A DNA stretch of 64,000 nucleotides from contig NZ_CP063845.1 in assembly GCF_021018745.1 (NCBI RefSeq), positions 3,596,001-3,660,000 on the forward strand, given 5' to 3'. Below, piece after piece: positions 27,215 through 38,672 of this stretch; position 1 is the stretch's first letter, and each line of letters starts with the position of its first letter. The translations under genes were made by a program, and so were the position numbers. Origin of the DNA: Gloeobacter morelensis MG652769. GTDB taxonomy: Bacteria; Cyanobacteriota; Cyanobacteriia; Gloeobacterales; Gloeobacteraceae. The notes below the pieces were generated by a model, which saw nothing but the letters and a program-made list of their open reading frames with translations, was not told where the DNA came from and searched no databases.

Positions 27215-29338
27215 GTGGCACGCAACATTCCCCTGGAGCGGGTACGCAACATCGGCATCGCGGCGCACATCGATGCTGGCAAGACTACCACGACCGAGCG
27301 CATTCTGTTCTACTCCGGGGTGATCCACAAGATTGGCGAGGTGCACGAGGGCAACACCGTTACCGACTGGATGGCCCAGGAGCGCGAGCGCGGCATCACG
27401 ATCACCGCGGCGGCGATCACCACCGCCTGGACCCGCCGTGACCCCGAAAATCCCACCCAGCCGCTGCCCGGTGCCCTTGAGCACAAGATCAACATCATCG
27501 ACACCCCCGGCCACGTCGACTTCACCATCGAAGTCGAGCGCTCGATGCGCGTGCTCGATGGGGTGATCACGGTGCTGTGCTCGGTGGGTGGCGTGCAACC
27601 CCAGACCGAGACCGTCTGGCGCCAGGCAAACCGCTACAACGTGCCGCGCTTTATCTTCGTCAACAAGATGGATCGCACCGGTGCCAATTTCTACAAGGTC
27701 TACAGCCAGGTGCGCGACCGGCTGCGGGCCAATGCCGTGCCCATTCAGTTACCCATCGGCGCCGAGGACACCCTAAGCGGCATCGTCGATCTGGTGGGCA
27801 TGAAGGCCTACGTCTACGGCAACGACATCGGCACCGACATTCGGGTCGAAGCGATCCCCGCAGACATGGAGGAACTGGTGCAGGAGTACCGCGCCAAGCT
27901 CATCGAAGCGGTCTCGGAGACCGACGATGTCTTGCTTGAGAAGTACTTTGGCGGCGAAGAGCTTAGCGAAGCTGAGATCAAGGCCGCTCTGCGCAAAGGC
28001 ACCGTCGCCAACACGATCGTGCCGATGCTCTGCGGCTCAGCTTTCAAGAACAAAGGCGTGCAGCAGATGCTCGATGCGGTGCTCGACTATCTGCCCTCGC
28101 CCATCGACATCCCGCCCATCAAAGGCCTGCTGCCCAACGGTACCGAGGTCGAGCGCAGCGCCGACGACAGCCAGCCGCTTTCAGCCCTGGCCTTCAAGAT
28201 CATGGCCGACCCCTACGGACGGCTCACCTTCGTGCGCGTCTACTCGGGTGTGCTGCAAAAAGGCAGCTACGCCCTCAACGCGAGTAAGGACAAGAAAGAG
28301 CGCATCTCGCGGCTTATCGTGCTGAAGGCGGACGATCGCATCGAGGTGGACGAGCTGCGCGCGGGCGACCTTGGCGCGGTGGTCGGCCTCAAGGACACCT
28401 TCACCGGCGACACGCTGTGCACCGAAGATTCGCCGGTCATCCTCGAATCGCTGTTTATTCCGGAACCGGTCATCTCGGTGGCCATCGAGCCCAAGACCAA
28501 GGCCGATCTCGATAAGCTTTCCAAGGCGCTGCAGTCGCTCTCCGAAGAAGACCCGACCTTCCGGGTCCACGTCGACCAGGAGACCAACCAGACGATTATT
28601 GCGGGGATGGGCGAACTGCACCTCGAGATCCTCGTGGACCGCATGCTGCGCGAGTTCAAGGTCGAGGCCAACGTCGGTGCGCCGCAGGTGGCCTACCGCG
28701 AGACGATTCGCAAAGCGGTCAACAATGTCGAGGGCCTCTACAAGCGTCAGACCGGCGGCAAGGGTCAGTACGGCCACGTCGTCATCAACCTCGAACCGGG
28801 TGAGCCGGGTACGGGTTTCGAGTTCGTCTCGAAGATTGTCGGCGGCGTGGTGCCCAAGGAGTACATCGGTCCGGCCGAGCAGGGCATGAAGGAGCGCTGC
28901 GAGTCGGGGGTGATCGCAGGCTACCCGCTCATCGATGTGAAGGTGACGATGGTGGATGGCTCCTACCACGACGTCGATTCCTCCGAAATGGCCTTCAAAA
29001 TCGCCGGTTCGCTGGCGCTGCGGGAAGCGGCTCAAAAGGCGCAGCCTGTGCTGCTCGAACCGATGATGAAGGTCGAGGTCGAAGTGTCCGGCGACTTCCT
29101 GGGCGATGTGATGGGCGATCTGAACGCCCGCCGCGGTCAGATCGAGTCGATGGACACCGAAGGCGGCGTCTCGAAGGTCACCTCCCGGGTGCCCCTGGCC
29201 GAGATGTTCGGTTATGCCACCGACATCCGCTCCAAGACCCAGGGTCGTGGTACTTTCTCGATGGAGTTCAGCCATTACGAAGAAGTGCCGCGCAACGTCG
29301 CCGAGACGATCATCGCCAAAAACAAAGGGAACGCTTAA
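27215..29338 (+). CDS. fusA: Elongation factor G
   Basis: Translocation GTPase, 707 residues. GTG start at 27215 with a strong GAGGAGG site. G1 is AHIDAGKTT, the switch II region is DTPGHVDF, and NKMD supplies G4. Domain IV begins near [15 protein letters not shown]. It is full length. About 108 bp separate it from rpsG, and tuf follows 18 bp later. The copy lies within the str operon, as expected for the housekeeping factor. Confidence 0.98.
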   Translation: MARNIPLERVRNIGIAAHIDAGKTTTTERILFYSGVIHKIGEVHEGNTVTDWMAQERERGITITAAAITTAWTRRDPENPTQPLPGALEHKINIIDTPGHVDFTIEVERSMRVLDGVITVLCSVGGVQPQTETVWRQANRYNVPRFIFVNKMDRTGANFYKVYSQVRDRLRANAVPIQLPIGAEDTLSGIVDLVGMKAYVYGNDIGTDIRVEAIPADMEELVQEYRAKLIEAVSETDDVLLEKYFGGEELSEAEIKAALRKGTVANTIVPMLCGSAFKNKGVQQMLDAVLDYLPSPIDIPPIKGLLPNGTEVERSADDSQPLSALAFKIMADPYGRLTFVRVYSGVLQKGSYALNASKDKKERISRLIVLKADDRIEVDELRAGDLGAVVGLKDTFTGDTLCTEDSPVILESLFIPEPVISVAIEPKTKADLDKLSKALQSLSEEDPTFRVHVDQETNQTIIAGMGELHLEILVDRMLREFKVEANVGAPQVAYRETIRKAVNNVEGLYKRQTGGKGQYGHVVINLEPGEPGTGFEFVSKIVGGVVPKEYIGPAEQGMKERCESGVIAGYPLIDVKVTMVDGSYHDVDSSEMAFKIAGSLALREAAQKAQPVLLEPMMKVEVEVSGDFLGDVMGDLNARRGQIESMDTEGGVSKVTSRVPLAEMFGYATDIRSKTQGRGTFSMEFSHYEEVPRNVAETIIAKNKGNA

Positions 29339-29356
29339 CTAGAGGAAAGGAAACCC

Positions 29357-30586
<1,230 letters not shown>

Positions 30587-30599
30587 AGTAGATTCACCC

Positions 30600-30633
30600 G
30601 CAAAGGGTGGGGCGATTCCGCCCCACCCTTTGC
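30600..30633 (+). terminator. Perfect 15-bp hairpin between tuf and rpsJ
   Basis: GCAAAGGGTGGGGCG (30600-30614) and CGCCCCACCCTTTGC (30619-30633) pair without mismatch around the loop ATTC. No T tract follows, and rpsJ begins 18 bases later. It could attenuate, pause or direct processing so that tuf and rpsJ levels differ. Confidence 0.65.
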
Positions 30634-30650
30634 TCTGAGGACTCCCAGCC

Positions 30651-30965
30651 ATGGCGCTCACCCAGCAAAAAATCCGCATTCGTCTGCAGGCGTTCGATCA
30701 CGGCCTACTCGATCAATCCTGCTCAAAGATCGTCGATACAGCCAACCGCACCAACGCCGCCGCTGTGGGACCGATTCCGCTGCCCACGCGCATCCGCCGT
30801 TACTGCGTGCTCAGATCGCCGCACGTCGACAAAGATTCGCGCGAGCACTTCGAGACGCGCACCCACCGCCGGATCATCGACATTTACCAACCCTCGGCAA
30901 AGACGATCGACGCACTGATGCGCCTCGATTTGCCGGCGGGCGTCGACATCGAAGTGAAGCTTTAA
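30651..30965 (+). CDS. rpsJ: Ribosomal protein S10 (uS10, NusE)
   Basis: 30S head protein and NusE antitermination partner, 104 residues. [38 protein letters not shown] and [18 protein letters not shown] identify it. In cyanobacteria and plastids it commonly sits after tuf instead of heading the S10 operon, as here. The coding sequence starts only 18 bp after the tuf-rpsJ hairpin. Confidence 0.98.
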   Translation: MALTQQKIRIRLQAFDHGLLDQSCSKIVDTANRTNAAAVGPIPLPTRIRRYCVLRSPHVDKDSREHFETRTHRRIIDIYQPSAKTIDALMRLDLPAGVDIEVKL

Positions 30966-30978
30966 TTTTTAGCAGCAA

Positions 30979-31011
30979 AGATTTGGGGCTGGGATGGTCG
31001 GCCCCGAATCT
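30979..31011 (+). terminator. Hairpin after rpsJ
   Basis: AGATTTGGGGC (30979-30989) pairs with GCCCCGAATCT (31001-31011) with one G-T wobble and an 11-base loop, 13 bases after the rpsJ stop. No T run follows, so termination is likely but unproven. Confidence 0.5.
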
Positions 31012-31073
31012 GCATAGCTTCACTCTGCCACCCTTGACAGAATGGAGCTATCCGGCACTTTGAGGTTCCCACG

Positions 31074-31733
31074 GTGCAGTACGACCCGCTTGTCGAGCAT
31101 CTGCCTTCTTCTACGGAACTACCGGATTCCGATGAGACTCCCGTGGACAATGAATTACAGGATTCTGTCCCTACCCTGTTGAAGATCATCCTGGCCTCCC
31201 TGTGGAAGCACCGCGAAGACTGGTTTTTCGGCATCGACATGGCCGTCTACTACGCTCCTGACGAGCCCCCAATCGTGCCGGACGGCTTTCTGTGCGTGGG
31301 CGTATCGAGATTCAAAGGGGAGAATGGGCGACCCAGCTATGTGCTGTGGGAAGAAGGTGAGGTCATCCCGATGCTGGTTTTGGAAGTCGTCTCCAGAACC
31401 TATCGCGGTGAATACAATCGAAAGCTCAGGGACTATGCAGAACTTGGTGTCCAGTATTATGCCATCTACAATCCCAATCTTCGGCGCAAACGTGAGCCGC
31501 TTGAAATCTATGCATTGAATCAGGGCACCTACACGCGCCTTGCAGGGGAGCCTGTTTGGTTAGAGGGGATCGGGCTGGGTCTTGGTCGGGCGAGAGGAGG
31601 TTTCAACGGCTGGGAACGCGAATGGTTGTACTGGTTTGGTAAAGACGGGCGCAGGTTCCCTTCCCCCGAAGAAAAAGCGGAACGCCTAGCGGCATACCTT
31701 CGCGAGCAAGGCGTCGATCCTGACAAAATTTGA
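31074..31733 (+). CDS. Uma2/DUF820-family putative PD-(D/E)XK endonuclease
   Basis: A 219-residue member of the Uma2 family, expanded in cyanobacteria and predicted to be a restriction-like nuclease of unknown target. The fold core shows IVPDGFLCVGV, then IPMLVLEVVSRTYRGEYNRKL with the E-x-V/S-x13-K pattern, then YAELGVQYYAIYNPNLRR. The C-terminal EEKAERLAAYLREQGVDPDKI is common in these proteins. GTG start at 31074. It is convergent with argB, 8 bp apart. Confidence 0.85.
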   Translation: MQYDPLVEHLPSSTELPDSDETPVDNELQDSVPTLLKIILASLWKHREDWFFGIDMAVYYAPDEPPIVPDGFLCVGVSRFKGENGRPSYVLWEEGEVIPMLVLEVVSRTYRGEYNRKLRDYAELGVQYYAIYNPNLRRKREPLEIYALNQGTYTRLAGEPVWLEGIGLGLGRARGGFNGWEREWLYWFGKDGRRFPSPEEKAERLAAYLREQGVDPDKI

Positions 31734-31741
31734 TCGTCTAA

Positions 31742-32686
31742 TCAAACAAGTTCCGAGGCTACCAGCATGCTGCCGATGCCCTGATCGGTAAGGACCTCCA
31801 GCAGGAGCGCATGCATCTGCCGACCATCGACGATGTGGGCGGCGCGAACCCCCTGGGCGAGGGCGCGCACGCAGCACTGGACTTTGGGGATCATGCCCCC
31901 ATCCACGACGCCTTCGGCGATCAGTTTGCGGGCCTGGTAGATGTCCAGTTTTCGAATCAGCGACCTGGGATGGTCTTTATCCAGCAAAATCCCTGGAGTA
32001 TCGGTGAGCAGAATCAATTTCTCGGCATCGAGGGCCGCCGCGAGTTCCCCGGCGGCGGTGTCGGCGTTGATGTTGTAGGCTTGACCGTTCTCGTCGCTCG
32101 CCACACTCGAAAGCACCGGAATATGTCCCTCTTTGAGCAGCGACTGAATCAGTTTGGGGTTGACGCTCTGGATATCGCCCACAAAGCCGATGTCCGGCTG
32201 CAGTTGGGCGCTCTGGTGGGGGCGCGCCTCGATAATCGAGCCGTCGCGACCGCAAAGACCCACCGCCGAGCCGCCCGCCTGGTTGATCATCTGGACGATC
32301 GATTTATTCACCTTGCCCGCGAGGACCATCTCCACCACTTCCATGGTGATCTTGTCGGTCACCCGCAAGCCGCCGACAAATTGCACCGGAATGTTGAGCC
32401 GCTCCAGCCAGCTGTTAATCTCAGGTCCGCCGCCATGGACGACCACCGGCTTGATGCCGACGGTGGCCAGAAACACGATGTCGCGAATGACCAGGTCGCG
32501 CAGGTTTTCTCTGACCATCGCCGCACCGCCGTACTTGACGACGATCGTTTTGCCGGCAAAGCGCTGAATGTAGGGCAGAGCCTCGGCCAGCACCTGCACG
32601 CGGTCGGCCGGGGAGATGTTGGCGGTAAAACAGCTCGGGGCGTCCTGGGACACCGCCTGCAGGGGATCTCCGGTCTTTTCGATCAC
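31742..32686 (-). CDS. argB: Acetylglutamate kinase
   Basis: Phosphorylates N-acetylglutamate, the committed step of arginine synthesis in cyanobacteria; 314 residues. Substrate and ATP sites are seen as [22 protein letters not shown], and [15 protein letters not shown]. The N-terminal helix before KTIVVKYGG ([17 protein letters not shown]) is typical of arginine-inhibited hexameric enzymes, which in cyanobacteria are relieved by PII binding (established knowledge). GTG start at 32686 with GAGGTG upstream. It stands outside an arginine operon. Confidence 0.95.
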   Translation of the reverse strand: MIEKTGDPLQAVSQDAPSCFTANISPADRVQVLAEALPYIQRFAGKTIVVKYGGAAMVRENLRDLVIRDIVFLATVGIKPVVVHGGGPEINSWLERLNIPVQFVGGLRVTDKITMEVVEMVLAGKVNKSIVQMINQAGGSAVGLCGRDGSIIEARPHQSAQLQPDIGFVGDIQSVNPKLIQSLLKEGHIPVLSSVASDENGQAYNINADTAAGELAAALDAEKLILLTDTPGILLDKDHPRSLIRKLDIYQARKLIAEGVVDGGMIPKVQCCVRALAQGVRAAHIVDGRQMHALLLEVLTDQGIGSMLVASELV

Positions 32687-32789
32687 GGCTCGAACACCTC
32701 AAAATCCCCCCCACCATACGCCATCTGGCGGTTGATGGTGGAGAGCACGCCATTTCCAGTGGCCGGTTCCTAGGGCATGAAGGGCAAAA

Positions 32790-33134
32790 CTAGCGCACCG
32801 AGCGCAACAGGATATTGAGCCCCTGCTGGATCAATACGCCTTCGAGGCTCTGGGGACGGCCGTAGACGTTGCCGTAGCGCCCGTAGTTGCTGTAACCGGA
32901 GCGGTTGTAGCCGGAGGATGAATAGCCGTAGCGCGAGTACTGCCCGGCGGAGCGAGCACCGCCGGCGCAATCCTCGTAGCGGCCGCAGCGGTAACCGTCG
33001 TTGTAGCCCTGGCTGTACTGGTTATTGCTGCCGTTGTAGTAGCCCGGGTCGTAGTCGGGAGGATAGTACTGCGCCTGAGCAGGCACGGCAAAAACGCCAA
33101 CAGCCAGGGCACCGAGCACAAGCAGTTTTTTCAT
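32790..33134 (-). CDS. Small secreted Tyr/Gly/Ser-rich protein
   Basis: A 114-residue exported protein. The signal peptide is MKKLLVLGALAVGVFAVPAQA. The mature part is Tyr/Gly/Asn/Ser-rich (YYPPDYDPGYYNGSNNQYSQ, YSRYGYSSSGYNRSGYSNYG), with two Cys in the RCGRYEDC segment and a less biased end (SLEGVLIQQGLNILLRSVR). Such low-complexity tails suggest an envelope-associated or self-assembling protein. It diverges from dnaE. I recognise no family. Confidence 0.7.
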   Translation of the reverse strand: MKKLLVLGALAVGVFAVPAQAQYYPPDYDPGYYNGSNNQYSQGYNDGYRCGRYEDCAGGARSAGQYSRYGYSSSGYNRSGYSNYGRYGNVYGRPQSLEGVLIQQGLNILLRSVR

Positions 33135-33351
33135 GATCCAGTGGGGGTGTGGGGAGAACAGGCATCGGTGCGATCCGTCGCACTCCACCATGGTAATCAT
33201 TCCCGGACGGCACCGGTCTCCCTCGTCAGGTGGAAGCGGCTGCACTACAATCGTTTGTAAACACATGTTCATCATGGCCCCGGCCCACTCGCCGATTGAT
33301 CCAGATTTAGTGCCCCTGTAGGATAATGGCCTGTGCCCGTAGTGTCTCACC

Positions 33352-36300
33352 ATGCAGTACGTCAATCTCCATACCCATAGCGACTACAGTTTGCTGGATG
33401 GTGCCAGCCAGGTGCCGGACCTCATCGAGCGGGCGAAGGGCCTGGAGATGCCGGCCATCGCGATCACCGATCACGGGGTGATGTACGGGGCCATCGAGCT
33501 GATTAAAAAGTGCCGCGCCGCCGGGCTCAAGCCGATCGTGGGCACCGAAGGATACGTGATTAACGGCGACATCCGCGACAAGAGCCGCCGCTACCGGCGC
33601 TACCACCAGATTCTGCTGGCCAAGAACCTCACCGGCTACAAGAACCTCGTCAAGCTGGTGACGATCTCGCATCTGGACGGCGTGCAGGGCAAAGGGATCT
33701 TTTCGCGGCCCTGCATGAACAAGGAGATGCTCGTGCAGTACCACGAGGGGATCATCTGCACCTCCGCCTGCCTGGGGGGCGAAATTCCCCAGCTCATCCT
33801 GGCCGGCCAGTTTGAGCAGGCCCGCCGCACCACCCAGTGGTACAAAGACCTGTTTGGCGACGATTTTTATTTGGAAATTCAAGACCACGGCCAGCGCGAG
33901 GACCGCGTCGTCAACGTCGCCGTCGTGCACCTCGGGCGCGAACTGGGCATCAAGGTGATCGCCACCAACGACTCGCACTTTACTTCCTGTGAGGATGTCG
34001 ATGCCCACGACGCGCTGTTGTGTATCCAGACGGGCAAGCTGGTGGTCGAAGAGAACCGCATGCGCTACACCGGCACCGAGTTTCTCAAAAGTGCCGAGCA
34101 GATGGCGGGTATGTTTCGCGACCACCTGAGCGACGAGGTGATCGCCCAGGCGCTCACCACCACCCTGGAGATCGCCGAAAAAGTCGAAAAGTATGACCGT
34201 GAACTATTGGGAGATTCGCGCCTGCCGCGCTTTGCGATCCCCCAAGGCCATACCGCCGAGAGCTACCTGGAGCAGGTGACCTGGGAGGGCATGCGCGAGC
34301 GCTTCGGCAGCGACATTGCCCCGGACTACCGCGAAAGGCTCAAATACGAACTGGGGATCATCGAGCAGATGGGTTTTGCCACCTACTTTCTGGTGGTCTG
34401 GGACTACATCAAGTACGCCCGCGACCACGGCATCGCCGTGGGGCCGGGCAGAGGCAGCGCCGCCGGCTCCCTGGTGGCCTACGCGCTGCGGATCACCAAC
34501 ATCGACCCGGTGCGCTACAACCTGCTTTTTGAGCGCTTTCTCAATCCGGAGCGCAAGTCGATGCCCGACATCGACACCGACTTTTGCATCGAGCGGCGCG
34601 ACGAACTGATTCGCTACGTCACCGAGAAGTACGGCGAGCAGTACGTGGCGCAGATCATCACCTTCAACCGCCTCACCTCCAAAGCGGTGCTCAAAGACGT
34701 CGCCAGGGTGCTCGATATTTCCTACGGCGAGGCGGACAAGCTCGCCAAGCTCATCCCGGTCGTGCGCGGCAAACCCGTCCCGCTCAAGAAGATGATCTCC
34801 GAGGAGACCCCTGCCCCCGAGTTCAAGCAGTCCTACGAGGGCGACGAGCGGGTCAGAAAATGGGTGGAACTCGCCATGCGCATCGAGGGCACCAACAAAA
34901 CCTTCGGCGTGCACGCCGCCGGGGTGGTGATTTCGAGTGTGCCCCTCGACGAGTTGGTGCCTCTGCAGCGCAACAACGACGGCCAGGTGATCACCCAGTA
35001 CTACATGGAGGACATCGCCGATCTGGGCCTGCTCAAGATGGATTTTTTAGGTCTTAGAAACCTGACGATGATCCATCGCGCCCAGGAGTTGATCGAGCGC
35101 TATCGGGGGGTCCGCATCGACCTAGACAATTTGCCGCTGGAAGATTCCGAAACTTACGCACTGCTGGGTAAGGCGGACCTGGAGGGAATTTTTCAACTTG
35201 AATCCTCAGGAATGAAAGCGATCGTGCGCGATCTGCGCCCTTCAAATATTGAGGATATTTCTTCAATTCTTGCTCTTTATCGTCCGGGTCCACTGGACGC
35301 TGGACTTATTCCGGAATTTATCAACCGAAAGCATGGCCGCAAAAAAATAGAATATTTGCATCCATTGCTAGAACCCATTTTGAAGGAAACCTATGGTGTT
35401 CTGTGCTATCAAGAACAGATCATGAAAGTTGCCCAAGAATTAGGTGGTTATACCCTCGGCCAAGCCGACCTGCTTCGAAGAGCAATGGGCAAGAAAAAGC
35501 GCGAAGAGATGGAGAAGCATCGTTCCATATTCGTGGATGGTTCCGCCAAGAACGGCGTGCCCAGCCGCGTGGCAGACGAGTTGTTCGAGCAGATGGTTGT
35601 GTTCGCGGAGTACTGTTTCAACAAATCTCATTCTGCTGCCTACGGTTATGTTACTTTTCAAACGGCATATCTAAAAGCGCATTACCCGGTCGAGTACATG
35701 GCCGCGCTGCTCAGTTCGGTCAAAGGCGATCAGGACAAGGTACAAAAATATATCGCCAGCTGCATAGGCATGGGCATTGAAATTGAACCGCCGGATATCA
35801 ATCGTTCGGGCTTTGATTTTACGCCCCAGGAGAAGAGCATTCTGTTTGGATTGGGAGCGGTCAAAAACGTCGGTGAAGGAGCGATCCAGGCGTTGCTCGA
35901 CGCTCGCGACAGTCAGGGTCCGTTCAAGAACCTCGCGAATCTTTGCGATCGGGTGGACATGCGGGTCATCAACAAGCGCGCCCTCGAATCGCTCATCAAA
36001 GCCGGGGCATTCGATGCGTTTTCGCCCAACCGGGGACAGTTGATTGCCGACATGGAAAAGGTGGTGGACTGGGCACAGGATCGTGCCCGCGACCGCGCCC
36101 TTGGCCAGTTCAATCTTTTTGATGCACTCTCAGGCGGCGGGGATCGTCATCCGACCGGCTATCAGAGCGCTCCCAGCGCTCAGCCCACGCCGGATCTGCC
36201 GCCTGCGGACAAGCTCAAGTTCGAGCGGGAACTCTTAGGCTTCTATATTTCCGATCACCCCCTCAAGGCTGTGCGCGAAAGTGCGCGCCTGCTTGCCCCG

Positions 36301-36831
36301 ATCAACCTCGCGGACCTGGCCGACTGCCGGGCCGAGAGTACCGTGAGCGCCATCGCCCTGGTGCTCGATGTCAAAAATGTCGTCACCAAAAAAGGCGACC
36401 GCATGGCGATCGTCCAGATTGAAGATCTGACCGGCTCGACGGAGGCGGTGGTGTTTCCGAAGACCTACGAGCGGGTGGGCAGTTACTTTGTCTCCGACGC
36501 GCGGCTGATGCTCTGGGCCAAGCTGGACGTGCGCGACGACCGGCCGCAACTGATCATCCAGGACGCGGAGCCGATCGAAGAAGTCCGCATGGTGGTCATC
36601 GACCTCGAACCGCGCGCCGACCTGCAAACCTGGCACCAGATCCGCGACGTGTTGCAGGCCCACCAGAACGAGAGCGCCCACATCCCGGTCATCGCCTCGG
36701 TCAAGACCAACCTCCGCCACAAACTGGTGCGCTTCGGTCCCCAGTTTCGGGTCAGCAACGACAGTTCGCTGATTCAGGCCCTCCAGCGCAAGGGCTTCTC
36801 GGCGCGCACGACCCGGATTGTCGGGGGATAG
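33352..36831 (+). CDS. dnaE: DNA polymerase III alpha subunit, continuous (no split intein)
   Basis: Replicative polymerase catalytic subunit, 1159 residues. The PHP domain starts [15 protein letters not shown]; the palm has PDIDTDF; the tau/OB region follows near residue 1000 ([19 protein letters not shown]). In most cyanobacteria dnaE is broken into dnaE-N and dnaE-C by the split DnaE intein inserted before the Cys of YCFNKSHS. Here that site, Tyr754/Cys755 (35613/35614), is intact and the gene is one frame. Bases 35161-35880 around it are only about 48% GC by hand count, against 62-77% in lines checked on either side. Confidence 0.97.
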   Translation: MQYVNLHTHSDYSLLDGASQVPDLIERAKGLEMPAIAITDHGVMYGAIELIKKCRAAGLKPIVGTEGYVINGDIRDKSRRYRRYHQILLAKNLTGYKNLVKLVTISHLDGVQGKGIFSRPCMNKEMLVQYHEGIICTSACLGGEIPQLILAGQFEQARRTTQWYKDLFGDDFYLEIQDHGQREDRVVNVAVVHLGRELGIKVIATNDSHFTSCEDVDAHDALLCIQTGKLVVEENRMRYTGTEFLKSAEQMAGMFRDHLSDEVIAQALTTTLEIAEKVEKYDRELLGDSRLPRFAIPQGHTAESYLEQVTWEGMRERFGSDIAPDYRERLKYELGIIEQMGFATYFLVVWDYIKYARDHGIAVGPGRGSAAGSLVAYALRITNIDPVRYNLLFERFLNPERKSMPDIDTDFCIERRDELIRYVTEKYGEQYVAQIITFNRLTSKAVLKDVARVLDISYGEADKLAKLIPVVRGKPVPLKKMISEETPAPEFKQSYEGDERVRKWVELAMRIEGTNKTFGVHAAGVVISSVPLDELVPLQRNNDGQVITQYYMEDIADLGLLKMDFLGLRNLTMIHRAQELIERYRGVRIDLDNLPLEDSETYALLGKADLEGIFQLESSGMKAIVRDLRPSNIEDISSILALYRPGPLDAGLIPEFINRKHGRKKIEYLHPLLEPILKETYGVLCYQEQIMKVAQELGGYTLGQADLLRRAMGKKKREEMEKHRSIFVDGSAKNGVPSRVADELFEQMVVFAEYCFNKSHSAAYGYVTFQTAYLKAHYPVEYMAALLSSVKGDQDKVQKYIASCIGMGIEIEPPDINRSGFDFTPQEKSILFGLGAVKNVGEGAIQALLDARDSQGPFKNLANLCDRVDMRVINKRALESLIKAGAFDAFSPNRGQLIADMEKVVDWAQDRARDRALGQFNLFDALSGGGDRHPTGYQSAPSAQPTPDLPPADKLKFERELLGFYISDHPLKAVRESARLLAPINLADLADCRAESTVSAIALVLDVKNVVTKKGDRMAIVQIEDLTGSTEAVVFPKTYERVGSYFVSDARLMLWAKLDVRDDRPQLIIQDAEPIEEVRMVVIDLEPRADLQTWHQIRDVLQAHQNESAHIPVIASVKTNLRHKLVRFGPQFRVSNDSSLIQALQRKGFSARTTRIVGG

Positions 36832-36953
36832 AACGTCTGCCGGGCAGGGGCAGTACCCGTTTGTAGGACTCAGGGCGATCAGTCCCTCATTGGGCTTAGC
36901 AAGCCCACATCGAAGGTGATGGCGCTGAACGTCCTAATCTTCCATGGACATAG

Positions 36954-36991
36954 AACCCTAGGATTCCTACAGTCGAATCGCTAGGGTTTTT
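36954..36991 (+). terminator. T-tailed hairpin between dnaE and the amine oxidase
   Basis: AACCCTAG plus GATTC (36954-36966) pair with GAATC and CTAGGGTT (36975-36988, one bulged G), followed by T to 36991. The Shine-Dalgarno of the next gene begins about five bases later. It therefore either terminates dnaE very late or acts as an attenuator in the oxidase leader. Confidence 0.7.
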
Positions 36992-37009
36992 ACGCGAGGA
37001 GCTTTCATC

Positions 37010-38638
37010 ATGACCCACTCGGTACTATTTCAATCCTTGATTGACCTGCTGCAACAAGCGCGCCGGGCCAATTGCAAAGCGGCGGGTCGAGCGATGCCAA
37101 TTTGTCAAGGGGATTTTCGGGTGTCCCGCCGTGGCTTTATCGTTTCCGCCACGGCGGCAGGGGTTCTCTCGGCGGCCTCGACAGGAGGGGCAGCCCCGGA
37201 CTTTGCCCAAAATCAGTCGCCAAGTATCGCTATTGTCGGCGCCGGGATCGCCGGACTCAATGCAGCCTACCAGCTCAAAAAATTGGGGCTCAAGGCCGAT
37301 GTCTACGAAGCCAAGGCTTTTGTCGGCGGGCGCATTCAATCGAACAAGAACGCCGTCAGCCCAGGGCTGATCGTCGAACTGGGGGGTGCATTCATCAATT
37401 CCAACCATCGGGATCTGTTGACTTTGGCTCAGGAATTCAACTTGCCCTTGTTCAATCGGGCGAAGGACGCACAGAGGTTCCCCTTGCCGGAGACCGGTTA
37501 TTATTTTGACGGTCAGAATCGCCCCGAATCCGAAGTGGCCGAAAAGTTGCGTTCCCTCGCCGAGCAGATTGCAAAGGATGCAGCTTTGCTCGATGAGGAT
37601 TTTGACACGTTTGCCCCCCGCTTCGACCGATTGTCTGTGACCCAGTACCTGGATATCCACGCCGATAAGATTGCTGATCCCTTCATTCGCACGCTGATCG
37701 AAAATTCGATCCGCACAGAGTACGGGGTCGAACCGCAGGAATCTTCCGCGCTGCAACTATTGTTCAATTTGCCCGTGGTGGACGGCGAGGACGTCGAAGT
37801 GCTCGGCTCCAGCGACGAAATCTTTGTCGTGGAAGGCGGGAGCGAACGGCTGATCGACAGCCTTGCTGCATCCCTGCCGGGTCAGATCCACACCCGGATG
37901 GCCCTCACCCGGCTTGCAAAAATCGAGCAAAAGTACCGTTTGAGCTTTGCCGGTGGTCAAACGCGCGAGGTGGATTTTGTGATCGTTGCCGTCCCGGTCA
38001 ATGGACTCAAAAAGATCGATCTCCAGGTGCCGCTACCACCCGCCTTCAGGCGCTTCATTGAGGAAGTGAGCCTGGGCTTCAACGAAAAACTCTTCGCCGG
38101 GTTCGCCGAGCGCGTCTGGCGTCAGGAGGAAGGATTTGTCGCCGAGGTGTGGACGGATCTGGGTTTCTCGCAAGTTTGGGAGGACACCCAGCGCCAACCG
38201 GCCAGCCGCGAGGCGGCGCTGACTTTCTTTATGGGTGCTCGGGAAGTTGCCGCGACCCGGTCGCTTGGAGCGCAAGCTTTGGGAAATGCTTTTTTGCAGC
38301 GCTTCGAGGCGGTGGTGGATGGTGCCCAGGCCGCAGCCAGCGGCCAGTTCGCGCGCACCCGCTGGAATCAAGATCCCTGGATCGGCGGCGGGTACACCAA
38401 CTTCAAGCCCGGGCAACTCACGGAGTTTGGCGGTTTTCTCTACATCGAATCGGTGATCCCCGCTTTCCGGCAAGATGTCAATTTCGGCAACCTCATCTTT
38501 GCCGGGGAGCACCTGAGCGACGAGTTCTACGGCTTTATGAACGGGGCGGCCCAGACCGGCCGACTTGCAGCCCAGGTCGTCCTTCACCAGGTACAGGAGG
38601 GTCAGCTTGCCAGTGGGAAACCGACGAGTGCGGCTTAA
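37010..38638 (+). CDS. Flavin monoamine oxidase family protein with Tat-like leader
   Basis: FAD-dependent amine oxidase, 542 residues, oxidising amines or amino acids with H2O2 as by-product in this family. The FAD site is IAIVGAGIAGLNAAYQLKKLG with VYEAKAFVGGRI. The C-terminal flavin block includes NLIFAGEHLSDEFYGFMNGA. Before it, SRRGFIVSATAAGVLSAA is a twin-arginine-type leader, preceded by an unusual 38-residue N-terminal stretch. AGGAG precedes the ATG at 37010. An internal start nearer the RR motif is possible. Export is inferred. Confidence 0.88.
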   Translation: MTHSVLFQSLIDLLQQARRANCKAAGRAMPICQGDFRVSRRGFIVSATAAGVLSAASTGGAAPDFAQNQSPSIAIVGAGIAGLNAAYQLKKLGLKADVYEAKAFVGGRIQSNKNAVSPGLIVELGGAFINSNHRDLLTLAQEFNLPLFNRAKDAQRFPLPETGYYFDGQNRPESEVAEKLRSLAEQIAKDAALLDEDFDTFAPRFDRLSVTQYLDIHADKIADPFIRTLIENSIRTEYGVEPQESSALQLLFNLPVVDGEDVEVLGSSDEIFVVEGGSERLIDSLAASLPGQIHTRMALTRLAKIEQKYRLSFAGGQTREVDFVIVAVPVNGLKKIDLQVPLPPAFRRFIEEVSLGFNEKLFAGFAERVWRQEEGFVAEVWTDLGFSQVWEDTQRQPASREAALTFFMGAREVAATRSLGAQALGNAFLQRFEAVVDGAQAAASGQFARTRWNQDPWIGGGYTNFKPGQLTEFGGFLYIESVIPAFRQDVNFGNLIFAGEHLSDEFYGFMNGAAQTGRLAAQVVLHQVQEGQLASGKPTSAA

Positions 38639-38672
38639 ACCTCCAAGTCTATGGGTGTACAAAGCAGACAGC

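Noticed and set aside
35600-35630. Split DnaE intein
   Set aside because: The frame runs through YCFNKSHS without intein sequence; no CLSYDTE-type start is present.
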